Assembly: GCA_031268515.1 (NCBI GenBank)
Contig: JAIRXC010000088.1
Span: forward strand, 1 to 39,201
DNA length: 39,201 bases
Source of the DNA: Propionibacteriaceae bacterium
GTDB taxonomy: Bacteria > Actinomycetota > Actinomycetes > Propionibacteriales > Propionibacteriaceae
Direction: 5' to 3'
Position 1 is the stretch's first letter, and every line of letters starts with the position of its first letter. Both the position numbers and the translations under genes were made by a program. The notes beneath the pieces are model-generated. The model worked only from the letters and a program-made list of their open reading frames with translations. It ran no database searches and was not told the DNA's origin. Of the stretch, positions 19,889 through 29,466 are shown piece by piece.

Positions 19889-22800
19889 TTGGACCCGGTC
19901 CGCCCCCGCCGCCATCACGTAAGGAAAGTTGTGTTTCGGCTTGCCGTCCTGTCTCTGCGCAACCGCGCAGTGGTCGCGCTCGTCGCCTTGGCCATCATGG
20001 CAGCCGGCGTGGCCGCGGTCGGCGCGCTGAAACGTGAGTTGATACCTTCGCTCGACATCCCCATGGCGGCTGTCATCGCCTCTTACCCTGGCAGCTCGCC
20101 GGCCGTCGTCTCGGCCCAGGTGACCGATCCCATCGAGGCGGCCGTCCGCGGCGTCAGCGGCGCCACGTCCATCGAATCGACCAGTTCGACCGGCCTGTCA
20201 ACAACCATCGTGAGCTTCGACTACGGCACTGACATGGACCAGGCCAACCAGCGCCTGGCCGCCGCCGTCAACCGTGTGTCAGCCGCTTTGCCCAGCAGCG
20301 TCGAAACGCAAATCGTGACAGGTTCGATGGACGACTTCCCCATCCTCCGCTTGTCTGTCACGGGGGGAGACGACCCGGCCGCCGTCGCCGCTGTCGTCAC
20401 GGACGTCCTCGTGCCCCGCCTGCGCGACTTGGCTGACGTCCGCGCCGTCGATGTCCACGGCTACACCGCCGATGTCATCACTGTGGCCCCCGACGCCGCC
20501 GCCATGGCGCAATACGGTGTCACAACGGCGCAAATCTTGTCAGTTTTACGTGACAATGGCCTCACCGTGCCTGTGGGCACGGTCGCCAAGGCCGACAAGA
20601 CGATCTCCGTCCAAATCGGCAATCCCGTGACGACCGCCGAACAACTCGAAAACCTCCCCCTGACGATTTACCAACCCCCCGCCCCCGACCAGCCGACCCC
20701 GTCCCGCGGCGCCACCCCCACCCCAGGGCCGCTGCCGGAGCCTGTCACCGTCACCTTGGGCCTTGTCACGAATATCTCTTTGGCTCCAGAAACTGTCACA
20801 TCGTATTCCCGTTTCAACGGCGAAGCCGCCATCGACGTGGCTGTGACCAAGACCCCAGCTGGCAACACCGTCGATGTGGCCGCCGCCGTGGACGAGGTGT
20901 TGGCCGACCTGGCCGGGGTGTTGGCCGAACGCGGCTGCGCCGCCCAGGTCTCCTACAGCCAAGCTCCCTTCATTGAGCAATCCATCGAGTCGCTCGCCAC
21001 AGAGGGGCTCATCGGTTTGGCCGCCTGCATTGCCGTCATCCTATTGTTCCTTCTGTCGTTGCGGGCCACGTTGGTGTCAGCGGTGTCCATCCCCTTGTCG
21101 ATCCTCGCTGTCTTCATCGGCTTGCGGCTGACGGGCGGGACCTTGAACATCCTCACAATCGGCGCCATCGCCATCGCCATCGGCCGAGTCGTGGACGATT
21201 CGATCGTCGTCATCGAGAACATCCGCCGCCATCTGACCTACGGGGAAGACAAGCTCCCCGCCATCACGGCCAGCGTCCGCGAGGTGGCCGGGGCGGTGGC
21301 GGCCTCGACCGTTTGCACCGTGGCGGTCTTCTTGCCCATGGCTTTCGTCACCGGCCTGGTCGGGGAACTGTTCACCCCCTTCGCGGCAACCGTGGCGATC
21401 TCCTTGGCAGCCTCCCTCGTCGTCGCGCTCACCATCGTGCCCGTCCTCGCCTATTGGTTCGTCAAGCGTCCCGTCGTCGTCGACGCCGCCGACGCGGAAC
21501 GCCAGCGCGCTGCCGCCGAGGCCAAAGAACGCCGTTCGCCGCTCCAACGCGGTTATCTCGGCGCCCTCCGCGCCGCCCTCGCCCATCCTGTCGTCACCGT
21601 CGTCCTCGCCGCTTTCATCCTCGGCGGCACGGCTTGGTTCGCCCGCGGCCTCGAAACGAATTTCCTCGGCGCCCAAGGCCAAGACACTGTTACGGCGACC
21701 TTGGCCTTCCCGCCCAACACGTCGCTGGCCGCCCAAGACGCCGGCGCCAAGCAGGTCGAGGAAATGCTCAGCCAGTTCCAAGGCGACGACGGTTTCATCA
21801 CCGCAGTGCAAACGACCGTTGGGGCTGCCGGCTCCCTGGCCGCGCTGGGTTCCGCCGGGCAGCCGACCGCCTCTTTCGCTTTGACGGTGACGCCGGAGTC
21901 CGCCGCCGACGCCCCGGCCCGGATACGGCAGGCGCTGGCTGGCCTCAACCCGGCTGTCGGCGCCATAGAAGTGTCCGACGGCAGTTCGATGATGGGTTCG
22001 ACGACGGTCGACCTTGTCATCCGGTCCGACGACTCAGCTCACCTGGCCGACGCCGCCGCCGCCGTCGAGGCCATGGCGGCAGCCCTGCCGGAAACCGCCG
22101 CCGTCGGCAGCAACTTGTCGGCCAGCCAGGAATTGTACGAAATCCGGGTCGACCGCGTTCGCGCCCTCTCCTTCGGCCTGACCGAATCCCAGGTCGCCAG
22201 CCTTGTCGCCTCCCTCGTCCAGCCGGTCCAGATCGGCTCGGTCAGCGACGGCGGCACGACGACAGCCGTCCAGGTCTCCTTGGGCGCGAGCCCCGGCAGC
22301 CTTGAAAACCTCATGGGCCTGCCTGTCGCGACGACTCCCGCCGGGCCGGTCACGTTAGGCCAGGTCGCCACGGCTTATCTCGTGGACGCTCCCGCCGCCA
22401 TCACGACGAGCCAAGGCAAGCGCAGCGCCACGGTTTCCGTCACTCCAGCCGGAACCGACCTCGGCGCCTTGACGACGGCGCTCACGGCTGGCCTGGCCGG
22501 CCTCGACCCGGCTCAAGACTGCGACCCGCTGCGGACCGTCTGCCTGCCGGAAGGCGTGACAGTCGAGATTTCCGGACTGGCCCAACTGCAAGCCGACGCC
22601 TTCGGCGACCTCGGACTGGCGCTGCTCATCGCCATCGCCGTCGTCTACATCGTCATGGTCGCCGCCTTCGGCTCCCTCCTCCAACCCTTCATCCTCCTCA
22701 TTTCCATCCCCTTCGCCGCCACGGGAGCCCTCATCGCCCTCCTCGCCAGCGGCACTCCGCTCGGCGTCGCGCCCCTCATCGGCCTCCTCATGCTCGTCGG

Positions 22801-25030
22801 CATCGTCGTGTCCAACGCCATCGTCCTCATCGACCTCATAAACCAATACCGCCGCCGCGGCCTCAGCGTCCAACAAGCGATCGAAGACGGCGCCCGCCAG
22901 CGCCTACGGCCCATCCTCATGACCGCCGCTGCCACCGTTTTGGCCCTCCTGCCCATGGCCCTCGGCGTGACGGGCCACTCGTCTTTCCTGTCGCAACCCC
23001 TCGCCCTCGTCGTCATCGGCGGGCTCGTCTCTTCGACCGTTTTGACTCTCGTCGTCGTACCGACCCTCTACCGCGTCGAAGCTTTGGCCCACGACCACCG
23101 CGGCGTCCGGCGCGAAGCCGCGATGGCCCGCCGTCGCCAGGAGCGGGCCGAAAGCCTTGGTTTGGCGGCCGGCTTGGAGGACGGCGCGGCGGGCGGCAAC
23201 GGGCCGGACGGCGAGACGCCGGAAGACGGCGACGACGATGGCGATACGGCCGTCCCGGCCCGGGGGTTGGACGGCGCGGCCGCAGGGCGGGACGGCGTCG
23301 GCCGTGGTTTGGACGGCGCGGCCGGCGAAGGCCTTGAAGGCGGCCGGCCGGAGCGCCTGGGCCGCGGCGAGGCTGCTTCCCGCCGCGGCGCCGGGGACGG
23401 CGGGGAGCGCGGGTCGGCAGGACGAGATCCAGACGGGTCGGCGCGCAGCCGGCGCGGCGCGGGCGGCGCAGCGGGATTGGACTGGGGGTCGGACGATGTG
23501 GCTGCGACCGCTTCGCGCCGGTTCCTCAATCCCCCGATCACGACGGCCGTCAGAGCCTTTGGGGCCGCGGACAGCCAAGCCGCGGCGCCAACGCTCGGCG
23601 ACGGAGCCTCGTCAACGGCCGGCGGGCCGGGGCCGTCGGCGGCGGCGTCCGGCGACCTGCCTCCCTACCGTGTCACCGGCCCGGGCCAACCGGACCGGGC
23701 CACCGGCGATGACTCAAGTTGGGCTGTTCCGGGCGGGCCGGATTGGCCTGGCGGCGGTCCGGCGGCGCCGGATTGGGCCGCCTCTGACGGGCCGTCCCAA
23801 GAGGCCGGCCGGTCTGGCGGCGCCGACCGGCCTTTGCGGGATCGGCCCGGGGCGCCTCTGGACTGGTTGGCGGCCGAGGCCGGCGGTTTGGCGCCGGATG
23901 GCGCCTCTGGCCGCTTGGACGGGCAGGCTGTAGGCGAGCGAACCGGGTCTTTCGACCGGGGTCCGCAGGAGATGGCGCAGGGAAACGAGGGCGCCGCGGG
24001 GGGTCTGTTCAAGCGCCGTGGAGACCAGGACGCCGATGGGCAAACTCAACTTTCAAATCAAGGTCTTGGCGAGGTAGCGTTGGCAGGCGGCAGGGCTTCG
24101 TGGGCTTCGCTTGGCGATTCGGCGGCCGGCGGCCGGCCCGGCGCCTCGTCTTCCTCTTCCGCTGGCCGGTCTGGCGCCTCGCTTGGGTTCGGCGGACCAG
24201 ACGGCCTGACGCCGGCTGGCGGCCCCGGCGGTTCGCCGCCGCGATCGGATCTTGAAAGCCCAGGCCGCCGCGGTGAGCCCGCCGCTCCCGTCGACGCCGC
24301 GGCGACCGCAGCAGAACAAGAAGCCTTACGGTGGTTGGCTCAGATCAAGGGCGTCGCCCAGGCCGGCCAGGCTGCCCCGCCGTCGCCGCCTCGGCCGACT
24401 CGTGCCGGCCGGCTGCCGTCGGTTCCCTCGCCGGAATCAGCGCGCTGGGACGCCGGCCGCCCGGCGGCTGGGCCGGCCGACGGTGGAACCGGCTTTGGCG
24501 AGCCTCCGGCGACGGTTGGCCCCGCCGCTGGCACCGCCTTTGGCGAGCCCTCCGAAATGGGGTCTGTCGATGCTGACGGTGCCTTTGGCGGCCCTTTGGC
24601 GGGCGCTGGTTTCGACGCTGGAACCGCCTACAGCGAGTCTTTTACGGGGGCTGGTTTCGATGCTGGAACTGGCTTTGGGGAGCCTCCTGCGAGGGCTGGT
24701 TTCGACGCTGGAACCGCCTTTGGCGAGCCTTCTGCAGGGGGTGGTTTCGACGCTGGAACTGGCTTTGGGGAGCCACCTGCGGGGGCTGGTTTCGACTCTG
24801 GCGCCGCTTTTGGCGAGCTTCCTGCGGCGGCTGGTTTCGACCCGGCCAACGCGTTTGCCAGCTCGCCCGCCGTTTTCGGAACCGTTTCCCCAGACAGCTC
24901 GGACAACGCCGACGGCGCGGGTCCTCTGACAGGGGAAACCGAGTCCGCCGGCCCGCTCTCGCCCGGGGACATCGTCCGCTCTTGGCGCGAGTTGCCGCCG
25001 CTTCCCAATCCCCACCCCTTCTGGTCCTGA
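19889..25030 (+). CDS. RND-family efflux permease (AcrB/HAE1-like) with very long low-complexity C-terminal extension
   Basis: ELIPSLDIPMAAVIASYPGSSPAVVSAQVTDPIEAAVRGV, IAIAIGRVVDDSIVVIENIRRHL, GELFTPFAATVAISLAASLVVALTIVPVLAYWF, LMLVGIVVSNAIVLIDLINQYRRRGLS. Exact start uncertain (GTG at 19931 also in frame). Confidence 0.93.
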   Translation: MDPVRPRRHHVRKVVFRLAVLSLRNRAVVALVALAIMAAGVAAVGALKRELIPSLDIPMAAVIASYPGSSPAVVSAQVTDPIEAAVRGVSGATSIESTSSTGLSTTIVSFDYGTDMDQANQRLAAAVNRVSAALPSSVETQIVTGSMDDFPILRLSVTGGDDPAAVAAVVTDVLVPRLRDLADVRAVDVHGYTADVITVAPDAAAMAQYGVTTAQILSVLRDNGLTVPVGTVAKADKTISVQIGNPVTTAEQLENLPLTIYQPPAPDQPTPSRGATPTPGPLPEPVTVTLGLVTNISLAPETVTSYSRFNGEAAIDVAVTKTPAGNTVDVAAAVDEVLADLAGVLAERGCAAQVSYSQAPFIEQSIESLATEGLIGLAACIAVILLFLLSLRATLVSAVSIPLSILAVFIGLRLTGGTLNILTIGAIAIAIGRVVDDSIVVIENIRRHLTYGEDKLPAITASVREVAGAVAASTVCTVAVFLPMAFVTGLVGELFTPFAATVAISLAASLVVALTIVPVLAYWFVKRPVVVDAADAERQRAAAEAKERRSPLQRGYLGALRAALAHPVVTVVLAAFILGGTAWFARGLETNFLGAQGQDTVTATLAFPPNTSLAAQDAGAKQVEEMLSQFQGDDGFITAVQTTVGAAGSLAALGSAGQPTASFALTVTPESAADAPARIRQALAGLNPAVGAIEVSDGSSMMGSTTVDLVIRSDDSAHLADAAAAVEAMAAALPETAAVGSNLSASQELYEIRVDRVRALSFGLTESQVASLVASLVQPVQIGSVSDGGTTTAVQVSLGASPGSLENLMGLPVATTPAGPVTLGQVATAYLVDAPAAITTSQGKRSATVSVTPAGTDLGALTTALTAGLAGLDPAQDCDPLRTVCLPEGVTVEISGLAQLQADAFGDLGLALLIAIAVVYIVMVAAFGSLLQPFILLISIPFAATGALIALLASGTPLGVAPLIGLLMLVGIVVSNAIVLIDLINQYRRRGLSVQQAIEDGARQRLRPILMTAAATVLALLPMALGVTGHSSFLSQPLALVVIGGLVSSTVLTLVVVPTLYRVEALAHDHRGVRREAAMARRRQERAESLGLAAGLEDGAAGGNGPDGETPEDGDDDGDTAVPARGLDGAAAGRDGVGRGLDGAAGEGLEGGRPERLGRGEAASRRGAGDGGERGSAGRDPDGSARSRRGAGGAAGLDWGSDDVAATASRRFLNPPITTAVRAFGAADSQAAAPTLGDGASSTAGGPGPSAAASGDLPPYRVTGPGQPDRATGDDSSWAVPGGPDWPGGGPAAPDWAASDGPSQEAGRSGGADRPLRDRPGAPLDWLAAEAGGLAPDGASGRLDGQAVGERTGSFDRGPQEMAQGNEGAAGGLFKRRGDQDADGQTQLSNQGLGEVALAGGRASWASLGDSAAGGRPGASSSSSAGRSGASLGFGGPDGLTPAGGPGGSPPRSDLESPGRRGEPAAPVDAAATAAEQEALRWLAQIKGVAQAGQAAPPSPPRPTRAGRLPSVPSPESARWDAGRPAAGPADGGTGFGEPPATVGPAAGTAFGEPSEMGSVDADGAFGGPLAGAGFDAGTAYSESFTGAGFDAGTGFGEPPARAGFDAGTAFGEPSAGGGFDAGTGFGEPPAGAGFDSGAAFGELPAAAGFDPANAFASSPAVFGTVSPDSSDNADGAGPLTGETESAGPLSPGDIVRSWRELPPLPNPHPFWS
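24470..24874 (+). repeat. 45-bp/15-aa tandem repeat in the RND C-terminal tail (about 9 units)
   Basis: AGFDAGTAYSESFTG/AGFDAGTGFGEPPAR/AGFDAGTAFGEPSAG/GGFDAGTGFGEPPAG/AGFDSGAAFGELPAA/AGFDPANAFASSPAV from 24605, preceded by three more degenerate units. Confidence 0.9.
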
Positions 25031-25043
25031 GGCCGCCGGCCGC

Positions 25044-27371
25044 CTAGACGGGTTGCCGATTGACGACGGCGATGAGGTCGGCCAGGCCGAGCCACCACTG
25101 CTGGGCCGGCCGCTGGTGTGCCGTGTCCGTCGCCTTCATCGCCTCGGCCAGATCTGTCACGATGAGCCGCTCGACATCGGCCCCGACACAGGCGTAGCCC
25201 GCCGTGCCGGCCGCCCACTCCGCCGCCGCCCAACTGAGCGCCTGCTCGGCCAACTCCGTCGCGAGGATGCGGTCGGCTGGCGTCGGCGTGCCGCCTTGCT
25301 GGATGTGCCCGATCTGGGCCGTCCGGGTGTCGTAGCGCCCCTGCCCCGCCTCGTCGAGCAGATGCGCCAAGACCGCCGTCGTGTAGTTGGCGTTGGCGTT
25401 TTCGTTGCGCACCCACAAACAAAAGTCACGGTGTTGCTCGTCGAAGCTGTGGACCAGCCAGTCGAGATCGGCCTTGATCTGGCTCAAGGTGACGGTTGTT
25501 TCATTTAAGTAAACTTGTTCAGCGCCGCTGGCCAATGCCCCCATGAGGGCGAGGTAGCCGCAGTCGCGGCCCATCGTCTCTGCCACGAAACAACGCTGTG
25601 AGGCTGAGGCGGAGGTTTTGATCTTGTCGATCGAGTCGACGATGACGTTGAGGGCGGTGTCGGCGCCGATCGACATCTGCGTTCCCGGCAGGTTGTTGTC
25701 GATGGTCGCCGGCAGGCAGACGACCGGCAGTTTGAGGGACGGATAGCGGTCCCGCTCGGCCAGCATGAGGGCGGCGCTTTGATACGCCGTCCAGCCGCCG
25801 ATGACAAGGAGGGCGTCAAGGCGGGCCAACTCGACAGCCCGGGCGACGGCGTAAAGATCTTCGACCGCCGGGGCTGTCCGACGTGTGCCGAGCCGCGCGC
25901 CGCCTTCTTGGTCCCAGCCGTCGACATCCTTCCAAGACAGTTCCCGGACCGCTCCGGCCATGAGTCCGGGGAAACCATCCTCGATCCCGATCATCGTGTG
26001 GCCACGGGCCCAACCGAGCCGCACGACAGCCTTGGCCGCCGCGTTCATGCCCGGGGCCAAACCGCCGGCGTGCATGAGGCCGATCCGTTTGCCGCCGCCG
26101 GCCGGCTGGGCAGCGGGGCCGGAACCGGCCGAGCTGGCGGCCGGAACAACCGTGGACAGACCAGACGGCAACCCGGCGGCGGGATTGGCGCCGGCCGGGG
26201 CGCTCAACTCGTCGAAGAAACTCAAAGCGCTGGCGAATTCGTCGCCGCGGGCCCGGACGGCCGCGTCGTAATCGCCGGCTTTGACGAGCGTGGAAACACG
26301 CCTGGTTTCAGCCACCGCCTCGGCCAGAGGGAGCGCGACGACCTGATAGCCGTGGAAGCCGAAGACCGGGCCTGGTTCCTCGCCGGTCGCCGTCAAGACG
26401 TGGGCGGCGGCCGAATAGCCAAGCCAGGTGGAAGCCCAACGGTCGTACGCGCTCGGCTGCCCGCCGCGTTGGACGTGGCCGAGGATCGTGACGCGGGCCT
26501 CCTCGCCCAACTCTTCTTCAATGGCCTGGCGGACGTAATCCGCTGTGATCGGCCGCCCCGACCGATCAGTCGCCCCCTCGGCCAAGATGACAATGGAGTC
26601 TTTCCGGCCGGCGGTGCGGCCACGCCGGAGTTGTTCGCACATGGCTTGCTCCCAGCCGTCGGCGGGGGGCCGCTCGGGCAAGAGGACGAAGTCGCAGCCG
26701 CCCGAGACGGCGGCCATCAAGGCCAGGTAGCCGCAGTGGCGGCCCATCACCTCAACGACGAAGGCCCGCTGGTGGCTGGCGGCGGTCGAGGCGACGGCGT
26801 CGATGGCGTCTTGGATGCGGTGGAGGGCGGAATCCGCGCCGATCGTCAGATCGGAGCCGACAAGGTCGTTGTCGATGGAGCCGACCAGGCCGGCGTAGAC
26901 AAGACGGGGGTGCGCGGCGGCTTGGGCGGGCGTGATCTCGCCTGCTTCGGCTAATTCCTGAAGCAGGCCGGGCCACTCGGACGCGAACTGGTTCAGGCCG
27001 CTGAGAGAGCCGTCGCCGCCGATGACGACGAGCCGGTCGATGCCGCGGGCGACGAGGTTGGCGCAGGCTCGCAGCCGTCCGGCCCGCTCTCGGAAGCCCG
27101 GGGAGCGGAAGGTGCCGATGACCGTGCCGCCGCGGTTGAGGATGCCAGAGACGTCGTCCCACGAGAACTCGCGGAGGCCGTCGCCGCCGTCGATGAGGCC
27201 TTGGTAGCCCTCTGACACGGCGTAGGCGCTGGCCCCAACGGACAAGGCAGTCCGGATCACGGCCCGCAGGGCGGCGTTCATGCCTTGGGCGTCGCCGCCG
27301 CTGGTCAAGACGGCCAGCCGACGGCCCCGGGCCGCGGCCAAGTCGGACGGGGACAAGAGCAAGGGGCGCAT
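25044..27371 (-). CDS. Fused two-domain, eukaryote-like 6-phosphofructokinase
   Basis: Two PFK halves: LAVLTSGGDAQGMNAALRAVIR / VIGGDGSLSG / GSIDNDLVGSDLTIGADSAL and IGLMHAGGLAPGMNAAAKAVV / VIGGWTAYQSA / PATIDNNLPGTQMSIGADTAL. Confidence 0.93.
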   Translation of the reverse strand: MRPLLLSPSDLAAARGRRLAVLTSGGDAQGMNAALRAVIRTALSVGASAYAVSEGYQGLIDGGDGLREFSWDDVSGILNRGGTVIGTFRSPGFRERAGRLRACANLVARGIDRLVVIGGDGSLSGLNQFASEWPGLLQELAEAGEITPAQAAAHPRLVYAGLVGSIDNDLVGSDLTIGADSALHRIQDAIDAVASTAASHQRAFVVEVMGRHCGYLALMAAVSGGCDFVLLPERPPADGWEQAMCEQLRRGRTAGRKDSIVILAEGATDRSGRPITADYVRQAIEEELGEEARVTILGHVQRGGQPSAYDRWASTWLGYSAAAHVLTATGEEPGPVFGFHGYQVVALPLAEAVAETRRVSTLVKAGDYDAAVRARGDEFASALSFFDELSAPAGANPAAGLPSGLSTVVPAASSAGSGPAAQPAGGGKRIGLMHAGGLAPGMNAAAKAVVRLGWARGHTMIGIEDGFPGLMAGAVRELSWKDVDGWDQEGGARLGTRRTAPAVEDLYAVARAVELARLDALLVIGGWTAYQSAALMLAERDRYPSLKLPVVCLPATIDNNLPGTQMSIGADTALNVIVDSIDKIKTSASASQRCFVAETMGRDCGYLALMGALASGAEQVYLNETTVTLSQIKADLDWLVHSFDEQHRDFCLWVRNENANANYTTAVLAHLLDEAGQGRYDTRTAQIGHIQQGGTPTPADRILATELAEQALSWAAAEWAAGTAGYACVGADVERLIVTDLAEAMKATDTAHQRPAQQWWLGLADLIAVVNRQPV

Positions 27372-27476
27372 GAAATCAGCTTATAGTCGCCGTCCGACGC
27401 CGAACCGGCGGGCGGCCCGCGGCGGGCGCCGCCGCTCGGTCAAAGCCACAGGCCCTAAGTCCAAACCTGGACCGCG

Positions 27477-27755
27477 TCAAACCCCGTCGGAGTCAGGTTC
27501 GGCGGCCTCGTCCGTCCGGGGGCGGCCGGGCGGACGAGGCGGTTTGAGGCCGCCGGGCAGACGGCCGGCTTGCCGCAGGCCTTGGCGTATGAGCAGTTCG
27601 ATTTGGGCGTTGGCTGAGCGCAACTCGTCGGCCGCCCACTGGACCAGGGCCCGGTGGACGGCCGGGTCGAGCCGCAACAGGATGGCTTTGCGAGCGGAGT
27701 CGCCGGCCGCGGACGGAGCCGGGACTGGCTTGGCCGCTTCAGCGGGGTCGGTCAC
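27477..27755 (-). CDS. Ribbon-helix-helix (Arc/HicB-like) DNA-binding protein
   Basis: [42 protein letters not shown]; directly downstream of an SPFH gene. Confidence 0.75.
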   Translation of the reverse strand: MTDPAEAAKPVPAPSAAGDSARKAILLRLDPAVHRALVQWAADELRSANAQIELLIRQGLRQAGRLPGGLKPPRPPGRPRTDEAAEPDSDGV

Positions 27756-27763
27756 GATTGGGC

Positions 27764-28672
27764 TCAGGTGTAGAGGGAGCCAGCGTTGACGACCGGTGTG
27801 GCGCGGGAGTCAGAGCACAAGACGACGAGCAGGTTCGACACCATGGCGGCCTTGCGCTCCTCGTCCAACTGGACAATGTCATTGTCTTGGAGGTGGGTGA
27901 GGGCGCTTTCGACCATCGTCACGGCGCCTTCGACGATCCGGCTGCGGGCCGCCAGCAGGGCGTCGGCTTGCTGACGCTGCAACATGGCTTGGGCGATTTC
28001 GGGGGCGAAGGCCAAAGATGAGATGCGAGTCTCGATGACGCGCAGGCCCGCGATGGCGATCCGGGCCCTGACTTCGCCGGCCAGTTCTTCGGCCACCAGG
28101 TCGGTTGCCCCACGCAGGGTCGGTTCGCCCTCGTGGCCGTTGTCGTAGGGGTGGATCGTGGCGATGTGGCGCAAGGCGGCCTCGGACTGGACCTTGACGA
28201 ATTGCTCGTAGTCCTCGACTGCGAAAGTCGATTGGGCGGTGTCGGCGACCTGCCAGACGATGATGGCGGCGATGTTGATCGGGTTGCCGGTGGAGTCGTT
28301 GACCTTCAACTCATGGGTCTCGAAGTTGCGCACCTTGATCGAGACGCGCCGTTTCAAGGTCAGAGGGTAAGTCAGCCGGAGGCCGTCCCGGCGGACAGTG
28401 CCGACGTACTTGCCGAAGAAACAGATGACCTTGGTGTCGCCGGGCGAGATGATGGTGAAAGAGGTCAAGATGAGGCAGGTCAGCAAAAACAGGAGCAGGC
28501 CGACCAGGAGCGGGAGGAGTTCATCGCCGCTGACGGCGAACAGCCAGATGGCGACCCCCCAGGCGGCCAGGCAGAAGATGATGGCGTACAGGCCGTTGAC
28601 CGAGGCGGCGACACGTTCTTTGACAGCGACGGCCGGCGACGGGATTGAAGTGGGCGGGATGAGGTTGGACAT
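27764..28672 (-). CDS. SPFH/band-7 domain membrane protein
   Basis: N-terminal TM pair, [33 protein letters not shown]...[62 protein letters not shown]. Confidence 0.92.
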   Translation of the reverse strand: MSNLIPPTSIPSPAVAVKERVAASVNGLYAIIFCLAAWGVAIWLFAVSGDELLPLLVGLLLFLLTCLILTSFTIISPGDTKVICFFGKYVGTVRRDGLRLTYPLTLKRRVSIKVRNFETHELKVNDSTGNPINIAAIIVWQVADTAQSTFAVEDYEQFVKVQSEAALRHIATIHPYDNGHEGEPTLRGATDLVAEELAGEVRARIAIAGLRVIETRISSLAFAPEIAQAMLQRQQADALLAARSRIVEGAVTMVESALTHLQDNDIVQLDEERKAAMVSNLLVVLCSDSRATPVVNAGSLYT

Positions 28673-28697
28673 CTAGGCTCCAATGCTCGTTATAAAT

Positions 28698-28707
28698 GTG
28701 ATATCAC
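28698..28707. promoter_or_regulatory. GTGATATCAC palindrome upstream of the SPFH gene; candidate operator
   Basis: Perfect 10-bp palindrome about 25 bp upstream of the SPFH start codon. Confidence 0.4.
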
Positions 28708-28882
28708 TTTATCGGACGGGCGAGCGGCGGTCAATAGTCCGTAGCGTCTCCGCCCGTAGGTTTGACAGGGCGGCGGCGGAACCGTTGTCGTCAACGATTG
28801 GCGGCAAGCCAGCGAAGTAAGCTCCACGGGCCCAAAGCGCGCGAGCCACCGCAATAAATTCGGTGCTTAGATAGCTCGAAAG

Positions 28883-28911
28883 TTGACAAGGTGTGCAGGG
28901 GTGCATAAGTT
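28883..28911 (+). promoter_or_regulatory. Candidate sigma70-type promoter of the bacteriocin-like operon
   Basis: TTGACA-N17-TAAGTT about 110 bp upstream of the first precursor ORF. Confidence 0.55.
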
Positions 28912-29019
28912 ACCCGCAATGCCTGGGAGCAAGACTGCAAGCAGTTAACAGTCAGATGTCCGCGCAGATGGGGAACGAGCAAACTTACTCCGTCTTCACC
29001 TAGTAGAGAGGGGCCCACG

Positions 29020-29262
29020 ATGCAAGCTGGTTACTATATTGCCCAATTCATTTTTAACAAACTTAATGCAATGGGTTGGGTTTCGGCTCGAAACTGGGTA
29101 GCCAATCTCGTCGGCGTTACTCTGGCAACCACCATAATGAATGTCCTCGCGGCAGGCGGCGTGGTCGGCCTTGGCGCGTATTTTGGCTTCCACTCGTATC
29201 TTTATGGGTTCTTTGCAGGACCCATCGGTGCGGTGGTGCTTGGCGTGGTCGGTTCTCTGTAA
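29020..29262 (+). CDS. Candidate circular-bacteriocin-like precursor peptide 1 (80 aa)
   Basis: MQAGYYIAQFIFNKLNAMGWVSARNWVANLVGVTLATTIMNVLAAGGVVGLGAYFGFHSYLYGFFAGPIGAVVLGVVGSL; SD GAGAGGGG; colinear and about half identical to the next ORF. Confidence 0.75.
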   Translation: MQAGYYIAQFIFNKLNAMGWVSARNWVANLVGVTLATTIMNVLAAGGVVGLGAYFGFHSYLYGFFAGPIGAVVLGVVGSL

Positions 29263-29466
29263 GCGAACGAACCAGTCGGTTCCTGAGGGTAAACTAATGA
29301 TGAGGCGCCTATCTGGTATCGGTCCATCCCCAGCCGTCATTTCATGACAGTAAAACATTGCAGAAAGAACGAGTAATTTCGGCCGTCTTGTGCAGCCGCT
29401 AGACAACGGGTGCGCAGGATTACACAGAGAGCGTTTATTTTTCGCATCAACTAGAAAGGAATTATG

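Noticed and set aside
21077-21811. 244-aa minus-strand ORF
   Set aside because: Antisense to the RND permease; Gly/Asp/Glu-rich shadow pattern.
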